Source: Breviolum minutum Mf 1.05b.01 (taxonomy: Eukaryota; Sar; Dinophyceae; Suessiales; Symbiodiniaceae). From it: DNA of 64,000 nt. The notes below the pieces were generated by a model. That model saw nothing but the letters and a program-made list of their open reading frames with translations. It had not been told where the DNA came from and did no database searches. Below, one piece after another: positions 31,026-43,892 of the stretch. The stretch spans positions 33,611 to 97,610 of the forward strand of contig DF240875.1 of the NCBI GenBank assembly GCA_000507305.1, written 5' to 3'. Numbering within the stretch: position 1 is the stretch's first letter; every line of letters begins with the position of its first letter. Made by a program: the position numbers and the translations under genes.

Positions 31026-34000
31026 GGCTGTAAGGAATGGCAGCAGAATGTCAATGGCCTTAACAAAAACACACAACAAAATGGCAGCGAATCAGGATTT
31101 CATGAAATACAAGATTCCGTCCATTAGTACTACATTATCCTTTTATTTTTCCATGATCATCAATGATCCAAGAACAAGGCAGTTGCCCAAAACCATGCTG
31201 GATTTCATCCTATCCAAATGAACCTCGCAAACCAAAATGTCCAATGTTCCACTAAATTTCCCCCAAGAAATCAGGACAACCAAAAAAACTTCCGAGAATC
31301 CCCAAAAACAAAATACAATTCCCTCCTGCCTGGTCTTTTGTTGGGTATAAAATCCGTAAACAAACCTGTTCTTCATTTTTCAGGTCAGATTTTTCCCACT
31401 TCCATTCCCGCACACTGAATGTATGGCATATTTACCCACATTTGGCTATTTTAATGGTAAATTAGTAGGTAACTAGTTGGTGGTTTTTTTCCACCCATCT
31501 GAAAAAATACGCAACCGTCAAATTGGATTCGATTTCCCCAACGTTCGGGGTGAAAATTCAAAAAAAAATGAGTTGCCACCACCTAGTTTCGGTTGGTGGT
31601 TTGGGATTCGAATCGGGATACCCCTAAGTAACAATCCCTTTCATAAGGGGATCCTAGGAATATTTGAGTTGCCACCAACCAGATTCATGTTGGAAAATCC
31701 AGATTCCCACACCATTCATGTGATTTTTGCATATTTACCTACATGAATGTTGATTTTTGATGGTTTTCATTTAGGTAAATATACCAGCTCCGTTGAGTGT
31801 GATTGGATTTTTTTTTTTCAGGTCCTTCAGCTCACCTCTCTTGGCAGCTTTGATCAACTCATGGCACCTCCGGTGTCATTAAATTACCCATGAATCCGGA
31901 TTCCCATGGGAGGATAAGGGTACATTTCACTACATGAAAGGTTGATTTTTTATACTATAAAAATATGTAAATTAGTAGGGTAAGATATACCAATCACATG
32001 GAGATCCTATGGGAATGTCATGGCGTCATTATACCCATTGAAATGAAATCAACTTTTAAAGAAAACGTTTCGCACCATTTTTGATCCTTGGAAGAAAGAA
32101 AACAAGTTGAAGAAGAACACCCCTCCGCCCCAAAAAAAGAAACAATATATATATATATAAATGTACAGAAAAAACATATTTCTAAATATATATAAACATA
32201 GATATAAACATATATAAATATAAACATAAATATATATATATATATACATATTTCTAAAAATAAAAACATATATATATATATTAACTTATATAAATAAAAA
32301 TGAACATATATACAAATAAAATATATATATATATAAACAAATATATATATAAACATAAAAATATAAAACCATGTATATATATATCAAAATAAACATATAT
32401 AAATATAAATATTAACATATATATATATAAATATAAACATATACAAATATATATTAACACAAAAATGAATATAAACATATGTATATATAAAAAATATATG
32501 AACACATATATATATATACCAACATATTTATATATCATATATATCACAAACATATTCCACCATTTTTTGTTCTACTCAGGTCTTTCGCCAAAAAACCCTG
32601 CTGCATCTGCCAAAGGCCAGCGCTTCACATGAAAGCCGAGGCCATGAGCAGTTTGGATCAAAAGTCGGCAAAAGGCACGGTTGGTCAACTCCTGAGCGAA
32701 AACATGTCTGGATTTGTTGGTGGATTTTTTTGATTGAAAGGTCTGAAAACTAAAACCCTGAAAACATATTTATTAATGAGGGTTGTCATTATAAATTAAT
32801 TATTGATATGTATCTATATAGTATACATATCATGATTATGAGAAAAATAATGTATACAAATACGTTTTATGCTTAATTACAAGGTCACGTTATATTATGT
32901 TTCTTAAGGTCACGTTACACTATTTCTATTTGTCTTCTTAAACAATCTTACCCCATAGAGTGGCGCAACCGATGTGATATTTCACACCAAGGTTTGCTTG
33001 AAAACCCTGACAAGTGCGTGCACAAGTTAGGGTTCAAAATATTCACAACAAAGTATTGCAACAAGTGAATTACAGTATATGGAATCCAATGGATATTTGA
33101 AATCAGCACCACAAAAAATCCACAACTATTCGATGCAATTTTTTGTGTGACCATCCAGTGGAAATTGTACATTGGAGTCATAATGATTTAGTTTTCTTAA
33201 AATAATATCATTTTTATGAATACAAATAATATGTCTTTTGATTTTTGAATTTGTAATAATTATTGAAATTGTTTATTAATTTGTGCCTGATAAAATTTAA
33301 TAAAATAATATGTATTTTCATTTCTCGAGCTTTGCAGTGGATGGGCCTGTGTTTTTTCCACGTTGACTGGCAAATCTACTTGTATCATTTGAGAGGCCAC
33401 TGGAATGGTCCAAGACTCCATGTAGACTTTGGCAGGGAAGAATTCATGTCAAGTTTATCCTTGCTTTTTGCAGATGAATTGCTATGCTCCGTTTGAAGGC
33501 AATGAAGCTTGTATCTCACCCCTTTTGAAGGCAACGGAAGCCAAATTATCTTTCCGTACAATGTTTGTTCCTAGGAAAGGCTGGCTGATTAGAATGAAGG
33601 TATCTCATGGGTATCCCGGCGGGTTCAAACTGTTTCAACACAACTTACTTGTTTCAATGCAAAAAACACAGGCCGAGCAACACAACAAAGTGGAGTTTCA
33701 GCACACATCCGCCGCGTGGCTTCTTGCAATTCTACAGGTAAGCCATTGAGATCGGAGGGGCGACAGTGCCAGTTCACACCTCGGAGTTGTATGAAGAGTT
33801 ACCGTGCAGGGAACGATCACATGGGACCCACCTTTCACGGGAATGTTCGGAATATCATCGACTCAAACATACCTTGAATGGGGATATGTTACGTTCCCAG
33901 GAGGGTATTTTGATTAGCCATGCCAAGGTGCACAATACGCATCTGATTCTTCAAGCAACAAGTCTAATGAAGTCTTCTAAGTTTCACATTAGTTTGCCAG

Positions 34001-34035
34001 TGCAAGTTCACGTGGATAATCTGTTGTTTATCTAA
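31026..34035 (+). CDS. Multi-exon gene with an introner-made last intron
   Basis: Exons 31026-31118, 31384-31420, 31822-31872, 32580-32705, 33338-33421, 33474-33599, 33672-33737 and 33901-34035 (TAA). All junctions are phase compatible, giving about 238 residues, and a further upstream exon may lie in 30726-30996. Peptides include LRGHWNGPRLH, SPLLKATEAKLSFRTMFVPR and VHNTHLILQATSLMKSSK. The intron 33738-33900 contains a TIR element (33800-33907) whose right end provides the AG acceptor, with its last seven bases forming the first codons of the last exon. Introns of 52 and 72 bases occur. A 400 bp AT-rich tract precedes exon 32580. It is divergent from the long minus-strand gene that starts near 30473. 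No domain was recognised. Confidence 0.58.
31473..31586. mobile_element. TIR element, CTAGNTGGTGGTT family
   Basis: CTAGTTGGTGGTTTTTTTCC and GAGTTGCCACCACCTAG; core CAAATTGGATTCGATTTCCC. It is followed directly by a copy of the 1771-type palindrome (31594-31656). Confidence 0.75.
32146..32545. repeat. 400 bp AT-rich degenerate tandem array
   Basis: Repeats of ATATAAACATAT-like units with almost no G or C. It lies in the intron before plus exon 32580-32705. Confidence 0.85.
33800..33907. mobile_element. Introner-like TIR element supplying a splice acceptor
   Basis: Left end TTACCGTGCAGGGAACGATC and right end GATATGTTACGTTCCCAGGAGGGTA. It shares TCACATGGGACCCACC and ATCATCGACTCAAA with the copy at 63093-63197. 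The AG at 33899-33900 is the acceptor of the last exon of the plus gene. Confidence 0.75.
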
Positions 34036-34196
34036 GGTGTGGTTGCAAATTGCATCCTGCTTTAGTAGCTTGTAGATCTACGTGACTTGTAGGAGGAATT
34101 CAGCGTCACGGTATGATTAAGACTAGCACCTTCCATCTTCACAGGGGTGAACTTTGCGTATTGAGTGTAGTCACCATCCAAAACATTTTTCATCTT

Positions 34197-34294
34197 CTAG
34201 TTGGTGGTTGAACCAACCCATCTGAAAAATATTAGTCAAATTGGATCATTTCCCCGGGTAGGGGTGAAAATAAAAACTATTTGAAACCACCAAA
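34197..34294. mobile_element. TIR element, CTAGNTGGTGGTT family
   Basis: CTAGTTGGTGGTTGAACC and TTTGAAACCACCAAATG; core ATCTGAAAAATATTAGTC. It lies beyond the stop of the plus gene at 34035. Confidence 0.75.
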
Positions 34295-34397
34295 TGTGTG
34301 TCCAAAGGCTTGAGAAGCTCCAACCATCGGAATTTTCAGGGGTAAACTCGCTGTTAGTTGTGGGGAGTGTAAGGCTTCATTCGTGATTCACCAAAAA

Positions 34398-34600
34398 CTA
34401 GTTGGTGGTTGAACCAACCCATTTGAAACACATGCTCGTCAAATTGGATTCCATTTCCCCAGTTTTTGGGATGAAAATGAAAAACATATGTGAAACCCCA
34501 TCAATAATGGGATAGAGCAATCCTCAACCCAAACCCTAATATACCGATAATATACCCATTTGTTGGTTGGTAAGAAACCCAGTTGGTTTCATGGAAGACA
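34398..34600. mobile_element. Longer CTAGNTGGTGGTT family member
   Basis: CTAGTTGGTGGTTGAACC, then CAAATTGGATTCCATTTCCCC and AACCCTAATATACC. The same extended arrangement is at 59230-59400, so a longer subfamily exists. Confidence 0.6.
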
Positions 34601-34961
34601 ACCAGGTTTTTCACCCATCTGCCCCACCTGAAACTACTATACCAGGCAACTGTAGATCAAATTAAAGGTTCGTTGCTTCGACATTGGCCTCCTTAAGTGA
34701 CAAGACATGGATGAGTGTCTAACCGGGCAAAGCCATGGAAACAAACGATGGTAGGGATGCATTCAGCTTAAGTTACTTAAGGCAGAATCACCACTTTTAG
34801 AGTGTTAATCAATTGTATCCATAACGAAGTGAAGTATATGATTTGGACGTACTTGGACTCAAGGCTACACCAGCCCAAATACTTTACATTACCCCGAGGC
34901 CTTGTGTTTTGAACCAACACTTTTGGTCAACTCACCAAAGGCTCATCAATTTCAATCTCAC

Positions 34962-37900
34962 GTGATCTATTTGAATACAAAACCAAGTCAGATAGAACGG
35001 TATGATGCCGTTGCGTGCCGATCATCCTTGATAGTTCTGAACAATGCACAAACAGAGACACCTCTCAGATCCCCCCCAAAAAAAACTAAGATGGAACCCT
35101 CCTGAAAGCCAGCAATGCATGGCTTTTATGGCTTGCGGGGTTCATGATTTCCCTTTTAAAAAACACGACACCTTTTGAGCTTCCATTGGTCCATGGTATT
35201 CTCGCAACTCTTCAATGCAAGCATCGGTACCACGACTTTCTTTACGTGCTTCTTCTTCGCAGTTCCGCGTCTCAGCGTCCTCTTCACCATGGCGTTGAAC
35301 AATGATCACCACTTTGGGTGGTCCCTTGTAAAGCTTGTCTGTGCGTGTGATGTGAGTGCAAATGGATCTCAATGCCAAAAGCTAGAACCATGAATAATCA
35401 TGATGGTATATCCTGAAATCATTCAAGCTCTTCAATTTTCGCCTGTTTTGTCGTGTGACACCATTCACTACCACCAAGACACATCGCAAAGCGCCGTGGT
35501 TTCATATTATGTCAAATGCTGCGGGGACAAAAACAACGGAACCAGGGTTCAACTCAGCAGATTTGTAGTCAACTAGCTCAGATGGTTGGTGGAAATGTTT
35601 CACGCCTTGATAGCGCTGAGAGATTCTCTTTGATGGGGATACATAACATATGAATACATTTTATATAATGTGCAAAACTTACCTGTGATTATTTTAGGAT
35701 TCCATGCTGAACTTAGTTGGTGTTGAGAATTTTCCAAGATTACAACTTGTATAGTATAGTCTTTGTATTGAATGCAGCATATCACTTGTTCCCTTGTGAA
35801 ACAAACAAAAATCTGTAGCTACATCCACTTCCCAAGCTGGAAGTTCGGTGCTGAACATCCCGAAAGTCGCAGGCGACTTAAGCAGCGAAAGGCGACCACC
35901 GTTGAAACCATGGTTTTGACCGACCACCAATTTAAAGGCTCCAAACCTCCAATCATCGATGCCTTTTTATGGTTTTTTGGATGACTTTTCGATCAAGTTT
36001 TGATCTTATGACGTTTTTTTTGAAGGAAATATTGGGTGCTAAAAGGCAGGGTTTTTCCCAAAAGTCCCTGCAACTAAGAGTTTTCGTACCTGACAGAAAG
36101 CCATACCAAAAAGGAAAGTTGCCTGCTAACCATGAATTTTACAGGTGCTACCGTTGATGGAAAAAATCCTGCACGACCTGGGATGTTTAAAACCTTGTAA
36201 ATCATGGGATATTTACCATATCAACTGGTGATCGCGGAATTTCTTCCATCAAACCGAAGAAGTGAGTTTCAGGGAGCGTATTTCAATCTGAGCTCGCCCT
36301 GACATGGCTGAAAGTGCCACCGCCGGCCAATGAGAACCAAAATTCAAAGGACTCCTTATTGAGCACAAGAAATATGGGTCAACATGGCTACCCTCCCAGT
36401 AACTAACATATTCCATTCAAAGGCAGTTGGGAAACTGAATTTCCTTTCCAATTGGTGGGATACATTGGTGTCCTGAATATGGATAAATATACACTTACTT
36501 GGCCAAAGGGCTATGGAAAAAGAATGCGGCTTAGTTTTCCTACTAAACATTGGCTAAGTGAGTATAGAACTACAATGTTTCAACTCTTATCTTCATCCAA
36601 TGGTTTGATATGAACTATTTTCTGTTTTTCCCAAATTACCGAATGTTATTTTATATATGAAGTACATAGACCGCGCCACTCAGCACTTCAAACATCATTG
36701 GGAGTAACAAACATGTGCGACGAATGGTAGGATATGCTATCGACTCCAGGATGGTTTGATCGATGAAACATGAAAGGGAAGGGAAGGAGGCAACACGCCT
36801 TCATTCATTGATATTCTGCTACGTCATGAACTCATCAAAAGAACTCATGGTTGAAACTATAGGTCAATTCATCATCTGAAACCAAAATCAATCAAGCAAA
36901 CAATAGGTGGAACTGCACATAGCTGACATAACCCATAAGTGAACCGTGTAACTGGATGAAGTGGATTTCGTCCAAGTCACATTTGCCTCCATTCGGTTGG
37001 CCAAGCTCTTTTCCTTTACGCCCACAGCCATGCTGAACGAGAAGAATGGTGACCAAAATGCCATGAGATGAACCAACTCTTTAACAACAAAAAAAAGGAA
37101 GTGGTTTCTCAAAACAAAATCAGAAGCATCAAGCATCCTAGAACTCCTATATCTTGCACAAGCACCACCGTCAGTCAGATGTGTAATTTTTAGCTACTTT
37201 TGGTTCTTAATCTCTTCATGTTTCAACACAAAAAGTCGAGTGCCAAACTAAAAAGTAAGGTGTCCGCCAATGCTGCTGAACCTCGGTCGGAGAACTCTAA
37301 GACCCTCCATGGTGATTCGGTATCGGTGGGACCCACCAAACGGGAAAAGGAATCCATCATCTTGAGACATACTAGTTGATGGAAGAAATCCCAAGACCAA
37401 CCACTGTTTGGATGTATGAAACCCTGTAAATAATGGGATAAACTACCATATCAACTGGTGCGGGATTTTTTCCATGATTTTTTTCATCAACAGTATGTTG
37501 GTGGTGGGGATCTGTTAGTTCACAAGAGGATACACAATGATGTTTTTTTTTGCTTCTCGGAAAAAATAAGGCCAACAAACATGACCCTGAAATGTTTCAA
37601 CGAGCAAATAACGCCGCTCGCCGGATTTGCTGTTATCAGTATATATCATCGATTGTCTTCAGGAAACAAGATCAAATAATGTCAAAAGTATCAAACTATA
37701 AATATTTATTTCAAAAAAGTTTGGTTTCACCTTCTGCATGTGTACTTTATAATTATTATAGTAATTTAAACGTCCCAGCATTCTGAGCATCTTTTGTCCT
37801 TCCAACCCCAAATCCAAGGGATTTGGCTCCCAAACAGAACGCTTGGTCTTCAATGGTTCCTCATCTTTTACCTGAAAAAAGAACGAAGATGGAAACAACA

Positions 37901-38387
37901 ACCACGACAGGCCGGAGGACTTGATGGATGGATTTTGTGGATTTTGTTGATTGACTTTTTTTTGCACCAAACAAAATGATCCCTTACTCTATGCTCCAAT
38001 CCCTAACTGCGGCTAAAAAAACACCTTGTCACCAGGGTATTTGGAGCGCTAAGGGATAGCATTGCATCTGCGCAATCCACTCTTTGTCAATGGTTTGTAT
38101 ACAATTTGCTTAGTTACTTCACCGTTGTCACTTAGAATCCTGATCACTAAGATGTGGACATGCCAAATGTAGGGCCCAGCGATCTTGCGCCTTGTCAAAT
38201 CAGTGGGAAGTCACGAGTGGATGAGTGGAAACTGCCACCAGTGAAAGGGCCGGGTTTCCCTACGCACCAGCCATGTGCTCATCATTCTTGCGCTGTGGAT
38301 GCACTTTGGTGTACCAATCTGGGTCCTGCGCTGTGGATGCTCAACAAATGCTGGCAATTCAGGGTAACATTTTCTGAAGATGGACAC
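34962..38387 (-). CDS. Minus-strand exons, partial gene, unrecognised
   Basis: Well-supported exons are 38387-38315 (VSIFRKCYPELPAFVEHPQR), 37078-36945 (FSMAVGVKEKSLANRMEANV), 35876-35786, 35333-35172 (VVIIVQRHGEEDAETRN) and 35036-34962. Each has a good AG acceptor and GT donor, but phases between some neighbours do not match, so exons are missing or two genes are mixed. Exon 35333-35172 is acidic and probably helical. Three TIR elements (34197-34294, 36152-36252, 37375-37493) lie in the introns or flanks. No family was recognised. Confidence 0.45.
36152..36252. mobile_element. TIR element, GTTGATGGAAGAAATCC family
   Basis: GTTGATGGAAAAAATCCTGC mirrored by GCGGAATTTCTTCCATCAAA; core ATGGGATATTTACCATATC. 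Confidence 0.75.
37375..37493. mobile_element. TIR element, GTTGATGGAAGAAATCC family
   Basis: GTTGATGGAAGAAATCCC mirrored by GGGATTTTTTCCATG...CATCAAC; core TAATGGGATAAACTACCATA shared with the 36152 copy. Confidence 0.75.
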
Positions 38388-38627
38388 CTGAGAAAGCATT
38401 CAAAAGTTGAACACGCTCAGTTTCCATCTTAGGTTTCAGGGCTGTGGCTATTCGCTGTAGAATTTCCCCACTTTGCCACCTCTGCACATGGTTTTTGAAA
38501 AAAGGAACATCAGTCAAGAGTCCCAATGTGACAATTTAAAGATCCTACTCATCCTCTGACCCCTGCTGAAGCAACAAAACACCAAGCCCCACTCGCGGAC
38601 GTGCTTCTTTTTTCGACTTGTCATTGG

Positions 38628-39549
38628 TCATTGATCAAAGCCACGTTCACTAATCTTGTCGCCGATCAAACGCCAGTAGTCGGAAATTTCAACATCCTTA
38701 GCTCTGGAATGCTTTGGATATGGATGATTTACTACATCGAGTTGCTTGAAGATGACATCCTTCAGGATTCTCGAAGTGTGCCAACACAGATCTTCCGTTG
38801 GAATTATCATGCTATAGGCTTATTTGGGTGCTTCCTGTGCGTTCTGTGCTTTTCAATGCTTTTCATGAAAACTACTAAGGGGTCCCTTGGAAAAAAAGTG
38901 TAAATAGATAAGTTACCCTACCGTGAAACCAAGGTTTAGGCTGGCCTCTCTTTCTCATCTCTTTCTCTCTCTCTATATAAATTTGATATAAATCAAATAC
39001 CCTCCAGGGAATTAACATATCCCACCTGGGGAAAAGGAAAATCATCTTCAAAATGCAATTTTTGGGGGATGCGTTGGTTCCCTGGAGGGTATATACATCC
39101 ATGTATACGCACTTCTTAAAAGTGCAAAAACACTTCCGAGTTGTGCAACTCAAACCTGGAGTTTCCTTATGGAATGAGTGATGACAGACTGACAAGCAGG
39201 TTCTGTCATAAGCAATCCAAAACAGGATTGCCAATAATCCTGTTGCAACTGACACAGTCCAACCTCCGAACTACTCCCCAACCCGTTGTCAAAGATATTC
39301 ACTTCGAGGATTCACATCAAAACAAAAGGTCACACACTGAAAAAACACACACCTGACACCTCTTTAAAGTTAGCTTACATTTCATCAATCTAATTTTTCC
39401 ACAGCAACAACTTCAAATGATCCAGCAACTCCTACCCATTTTTTAGATGCCCAGATGCGACGCGAAATTGTGGATGTAACTCTGGACCACGTTGACGTAA
39501 CCACATGTAGGGCAAATACCACACGTAACCCACGATGCTCAAACCTAAC
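38628..39549 (-). CDS. 3' part of a minus-strand gene, unrecognised
   Basis: Exons 39549-39412 (VRFEHRGLRVVFALHVV), 39248-39156 (QDYWQSCFGLLMTEPACQS) and terminal exon 38811-38628 (VVNHPYPKHSRAKDVEISDY, stop TGA at 38630-38628). The first two join in phase. The third needs one more exon between 39155 and 38812, where a TIR element (38998-39091) sits. No start codon was found. Protein family unknown. Confidence 0.48.
38998..39091. mobile_element. TIR element, TACCCTCCAGGGAA family, young copy
   Basis: TACCCTCCAGGGAATTAACATAT mirrored by the end TTCCCTGGAGGGTA. Over the first 57 bases it is almost identical to 62978-63034. Confidence 0.8.
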
Positions 39550-39880
39550 CTGAGGCGAAGACCCCCCAAGACGGCACATCTATGATATTCGTTGTTGAAA
39601 ATGTGCAGTTCAGTCCCTCGGACTCACATGATAAAATAGTATATAAATCAAACAAATACAGCAGTAGATATTGAGAAGTTTCAATGCAATGCCTGTATGT
39701 ATATATAAATATATATTATAAATCAGATTATGATAGATTATGTACATGTACTTGGAAGAAAACACATATAAACAAGAACTCATTACAGCTATATAGTGTA
39801 CACCTCTTCTTTGGGGAAGCAAATGTCATATTTGCTCAACTCCCTTCTTGCCCGGCCCCTGCGACCCCTTTTTTCCAGCG

Positions 39881-41209
39881 CTACTTGTCGATCCAAAAGT
39901 GCACTGGAGAATCATTCAACACATCCAAAGGCGCCACAATAAACTCGGCCTGAAAGGATTTTTCACGAAATGTTTCTGATGAAGACGCTGTTGTTGTTGT
40001 TGTTGTTGTTGGCAGGGTTCCTCCACATACAATGCCGGAAATCAACTCAAGCACAAAAGGTTTGACAAATGATTGCGTTTCACTTATATTTCCATTAAAT
40101 TTCTTTTGTCAGAGTTCTGAAAAAAACTGGAATAAAAAGTGGATTTTCTTGGTTGTGACGACCTTCAATTTGATCCAAGTGAGGTGACAAATCTTATTCA
40201 TTTACAATATGGGAACTCTGCAAAAAGCCAAGTCACCGGTGGGTAGGAGGTGGTTTCTGGAATGCGATACTCTCGTCCATGACGACGGAAGTTTGTACGA
40301 ATACCTCGGCGGTAGTAGGTAGTGATGTTGCCATGCATTTTTGCTGTAAATGATGGCCCCTACCAACATGGGACCCCTATGGGAAATCCCTATAAAAACG
40401 CCCTCTATATCCCTATATTGCCTGGGTATTTATGGGTGAAAAAATCCCCCAAAATCCCGAAAGAGAACACAATAGATACCATGCTCAACCTGGAGACCGG
40501 TGAACTAACATGAATGAATGTTGAGAACGTTTTAAAGTAGGCACCAGTCCTCAATTCACACAGAGCATCATTGTGCGAATCAACATGTAATATGCTTCTG
40601 AGTTGTTGATGCACTTCGCAATCAAGCAATATCTGTCAAAAACTATGCAACATGTATCAATCATCAAAACTTTAGAACTCATAAAAGATTAAAGGCCCAA
40701 ATGAAGAAGCTTATGATGAAAACACGCCTCTGTCTATTTCAGCATCTTCAAGCTGAACTGATCCTTGACATCCCTCATCCATACTGCACAGCTATAGGGA
40801 TCCATTCGAATGGTCGTTTTGAATTCAACCTCCAACCACGCCATTTTGTTTGCCAACAATTTTTGTGGTTGGCAAAAGTGATATGTCCTTACCCTTTTGA
40901 CAGTCACTAGTAAAAATCGATAAAATCCAACCCTGGACCTCAACACCATGGCTTTTGTGGTCACCCTGTTGGAACCAATGGGGGAAAAAAACAGGCTTTT
41001 TTCCAACCCCGAAAAACTTAGAAGTTCAAGTTGTAAATTCCCAAATTTCGACCCCTGACACCTCACCGTTGGAATTCCCAACACATCCCAACACCTTACT
41101 TCCCCGTTTCAAAACCAAAAGTACGATCGCGCACATCCACGGGATTTTCCCAGTTAGTTTGACTTCGAGGTTTGTCGTTGGGCAAGTCATGTCGCAAGAA
41201 GGACCTCAT
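39881..41209 (-). CDS. Six-exon gene, apparently complete, 206 residues
   Basis: Exons 41209-41100 (starts ATG), 40965-40893, 40829-40770, 40632-40545, 40304-40237 and 40102-39881 (TAG). Every junction is phase compatible and donors include GTAAGG twice. Peptides: MRSFLRHDLPNDKPRSQ, DSHNDALCELRTG, FRRHGREYRIPETTSYPP and VAPLDVLNDSPVHFWIDK. A GTT microsatellite in the last exon encodes seven threonines. A pyrimidine-rich AG acceptor (CCATTCCAACTCAG on the minus strand) lies 8 bases before the ATG. In a dinoflagellate that would suit a spliced-leader acceptor; otherwise the exon is internal. The last acceptor, ACAAAAG, is weak, so the final exon start is the least certain point. No family was recognised. 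Confidence 0.6.
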
Positions 41210-41950
41210 TTTTTTCACTGAGTTGGAATGGCTTGGGAAGAAGGTAGCTTCCCAAGATGTGGCGAACGAAGGTTTGACAGAACTGTTGTGAGTTGGGGAA
41301 TGATACTAAAACTTGATGTTTAGATATATGACGAGTCTGGATGAGACGTTAACCCCAATGATCAGCTATCAAGTCTTCCATCAAGACCAGGGTAGGAACA
41401 GGTTGTGGAGCCGAGAATGCATGGATCCTTGTGTATTCCAACGCGAAGCTCCACAACATTGGTGCCAGTAAGTCAGTACGTTCAGTAATTACAGGTCCAT
41501 TCTGGTCGTATCACGGCCATGGATGCCATGGCCAATCATGGTCCATCTAATGTAGATATCTGACGTTCTTTGGGCGCGCCGCGCCAAATGACAAAATAAA
41601 GATATATAATGTCATATACATATATAATATGTAATATATAAAAAACTCCTCAACGCCAATAACCACCTGTAAACACCTCCGGGCCGGATTCATATCTAGT
41701 AAGGGTTGAACTACGCTTTCATGCTTTCAAAGGGCTAAAAAAAAAGTGTGGATACTGTTTTCACTGGTACTATATTGGTACTACTACTCCAACAGCACCT
41801 GCAAAAAAAACCAAGAAAACAGGCAGTAAGCAATGCATCCTCATGAACCATGTATGACAGTTTTTTTTTTGAACTCACGAACTTCCACACCAACCAAAAA
41901 AAAAACAATCACCACCTTACGATCCACCCTCATCTACAACAACTTGACAC

Positions 41951-42175
41951 CTTTCCAGCAAATTTCTTGCCTTTCAACTTGTTTTTCTGTTTTCCAAAAA
42001 ATCCAAGACACTCTTCCGGTTGAAAGAGGATAAAACATGACTCCGGATGTTTTTGAAATTGATAGCGTGGATTTCTCTCATCGTAACACGAAGCAAAGGT
42101 CGTCACCTCAGGTTTTGTCGGTGGATTCCGTCCGGTCCCTCCGGTGGTTTTCGTGTCGGCGTGTTTCTCGGTGTG
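41951..42175 (-). CDS. Two minus-strand exons, partial gene
   Basis: Exons 42175-42107 (peptide ADTKTTGGTGRNPPTKPE, donor GTGACG) and 41986-41951 (KNKLKGKKFAGK) join in phase 0. Upstream, a frame at 42434-42234 has a hydrophobic helix (VLLFLTFLTVVAVNCAY) and could be a further exon. Product unknown. Confidence 0.42.
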
Positions 42176-42700
42176 CTTTAGACCGTTTTTTTTAATGAAA
42201 GACGTGATGTTTTGTTGCGAGACCTGTGGTTGTTTAATGCCGTGTTTGTTTGATGGTGTTTGTATGTTTTAAAACACATGTCAACATGGAATCATATGGA
42301 TTCAATTTGTTCACATATTCATACGCACAATTGACTGCAACGACGGTTAGAAATGTTAAAAATAACAAAACACATTGACACCACCATGCGTTTGCCATCT
42401 TTGAAGCATCACCCGCTGCAACAATTGAAAACAATACGGTCCAATCTTAAAAGTGAGTCACAAAAATAGGTTCGCGAGCAAACCTGAGTGGATCACTGGA
42501 CAGCAATCTTCAAGAATTCCGGGCTTCAAAATATCACCAAGGAAACCACCACATCATAGCAACTGACACGAGCCGAAACACATTTGGCCCACTAAATTAG
42601 CCGTCCATTCGAAGGCTAAATCATGCTGGCTTGAAGTCAGCAGGTATGTATTTCCTGTATATCTCAATGATTGTTGAAATCCGGTCATTTTTTATGCCAG

Positions 42701-43783
42701 GCCACTGAAAATACCAGCGGGCTCCTGGATGAGTTCGTCACATCAAACATTCAACGACTCCGGATTTCCAACAGTCGGAGGGCAATTGGTGTGGACACAA
42801 AGCTGACCTTTTCGCTTGTTGACAATTTGATATTGTGGGCTTCATGTAGATTTTACCCAAAATCTGGCTAAGTCTGGGCAAATAAGGGAACTAAACCTGA
42901 ATGACAGGAGAGTTTCAGGAATTCTCGAACGAAAACAACCTTTTTGGGGTGTCCTCGGGCTGAGGTCGCCATAAGCTACAGCATCATAAATCGCGAGAAA
43001 TCTTGACATATACCTACACTTGATATTCAACATATCTTCGATGTTATGGCTCTTATATGGCTATGGCCTCAGAAACAAGGCCATAAATAGCCATATTCAC
43101 CCACATATTTATGACATATGTGGCTATTAAAAAATGTTTTATAAACGGATTGTTTCAGTCATCCTGATAGGGCATTTTCCCCTGGGATAAAACATATTTT
43201 CCATACGTTGTTGCAGGTTTTCGCTGATCAATGACAGAGCACAGTCTGTCAAGGTATTTGAGCCGTGACCCAAGCCCATAAGATTTCAGGTTTCCAGGTA
43301 GTGTTTTTTCTCACGCCTTTGGTATCATATAAATAAGATATGCCATATACCATCTAGCTTCGGAATCCATTTCCTTATTGGTACTACAGCGTACCACTAT
43401 TTTACTCCTATCAAAACGTCAATACCTTCATATCAAGTCTGTGATTTAAAACAAATCCATCCCCCCCAAACGCTTACAAAACACATACATAAATACCACT
43501 TGGAGACATTTTCATACATTTTCGACTCCTTCTCCCAAAATCCCCACGGTCCTGCTACTTGCCGCGAGAGGCAATTGACCCCCGCAGGGTCTGCAGAACT
43601 CAAGGCTGAAAGCACTCGGTGAACCGTGTGGGAGAAGGAGCTCAAATCCTTGGAGTATTCACTGCCTGGGTGACGTTCAACATCAGCACAAATGATGGGT
43701 CCACTACAGGTAAATGGTTGATCATGGAGAAATACATGGAAGCCCTAAGTTCAAATATAATGATGTTGTTTACAAGTACTTGA
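42701..43783 (+). CDS. Five-exon gene end, unrecognised protein
   Basis: Exons 42701-42788, 42850-42964, 43217-43253, 43588-43669 and 43710-43783 (TGA). All four junctions are phase compatible. Introns are 61, 252, 334 and 40 bases. Peptides: LLDEFVTSNIQRLRISNSRR, NLAKSGQIRELNLNDRR and SRLKALGEPCGRRSSNPWS. Acceptors such as TTTTTTATGCCAG are strong. The 5' end is not placed. It is tail to tail with the minus-strand gene ending at 43893, leaving 109 bases between stops. No domain was recognised. Confidence 0.58.
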
Positions 43784-43892
43784 AAGGTGATTTTGCATCG
43801 AGGTCCGTTTGACATATGTACAAAAGCTGTGAGTAACTGTGAACTTTGAACATTCACCCACCAAAAAAAAGACTGCTGTTTGATAGAAGAAG

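Noticed and set aside
40701-40910. Plus-strand exon HLQAELILDIPHPY
   Set aside because: The minus strand over the same bases gives exons 40965-40893 and 40829-40770 with matching phases, which fits better.
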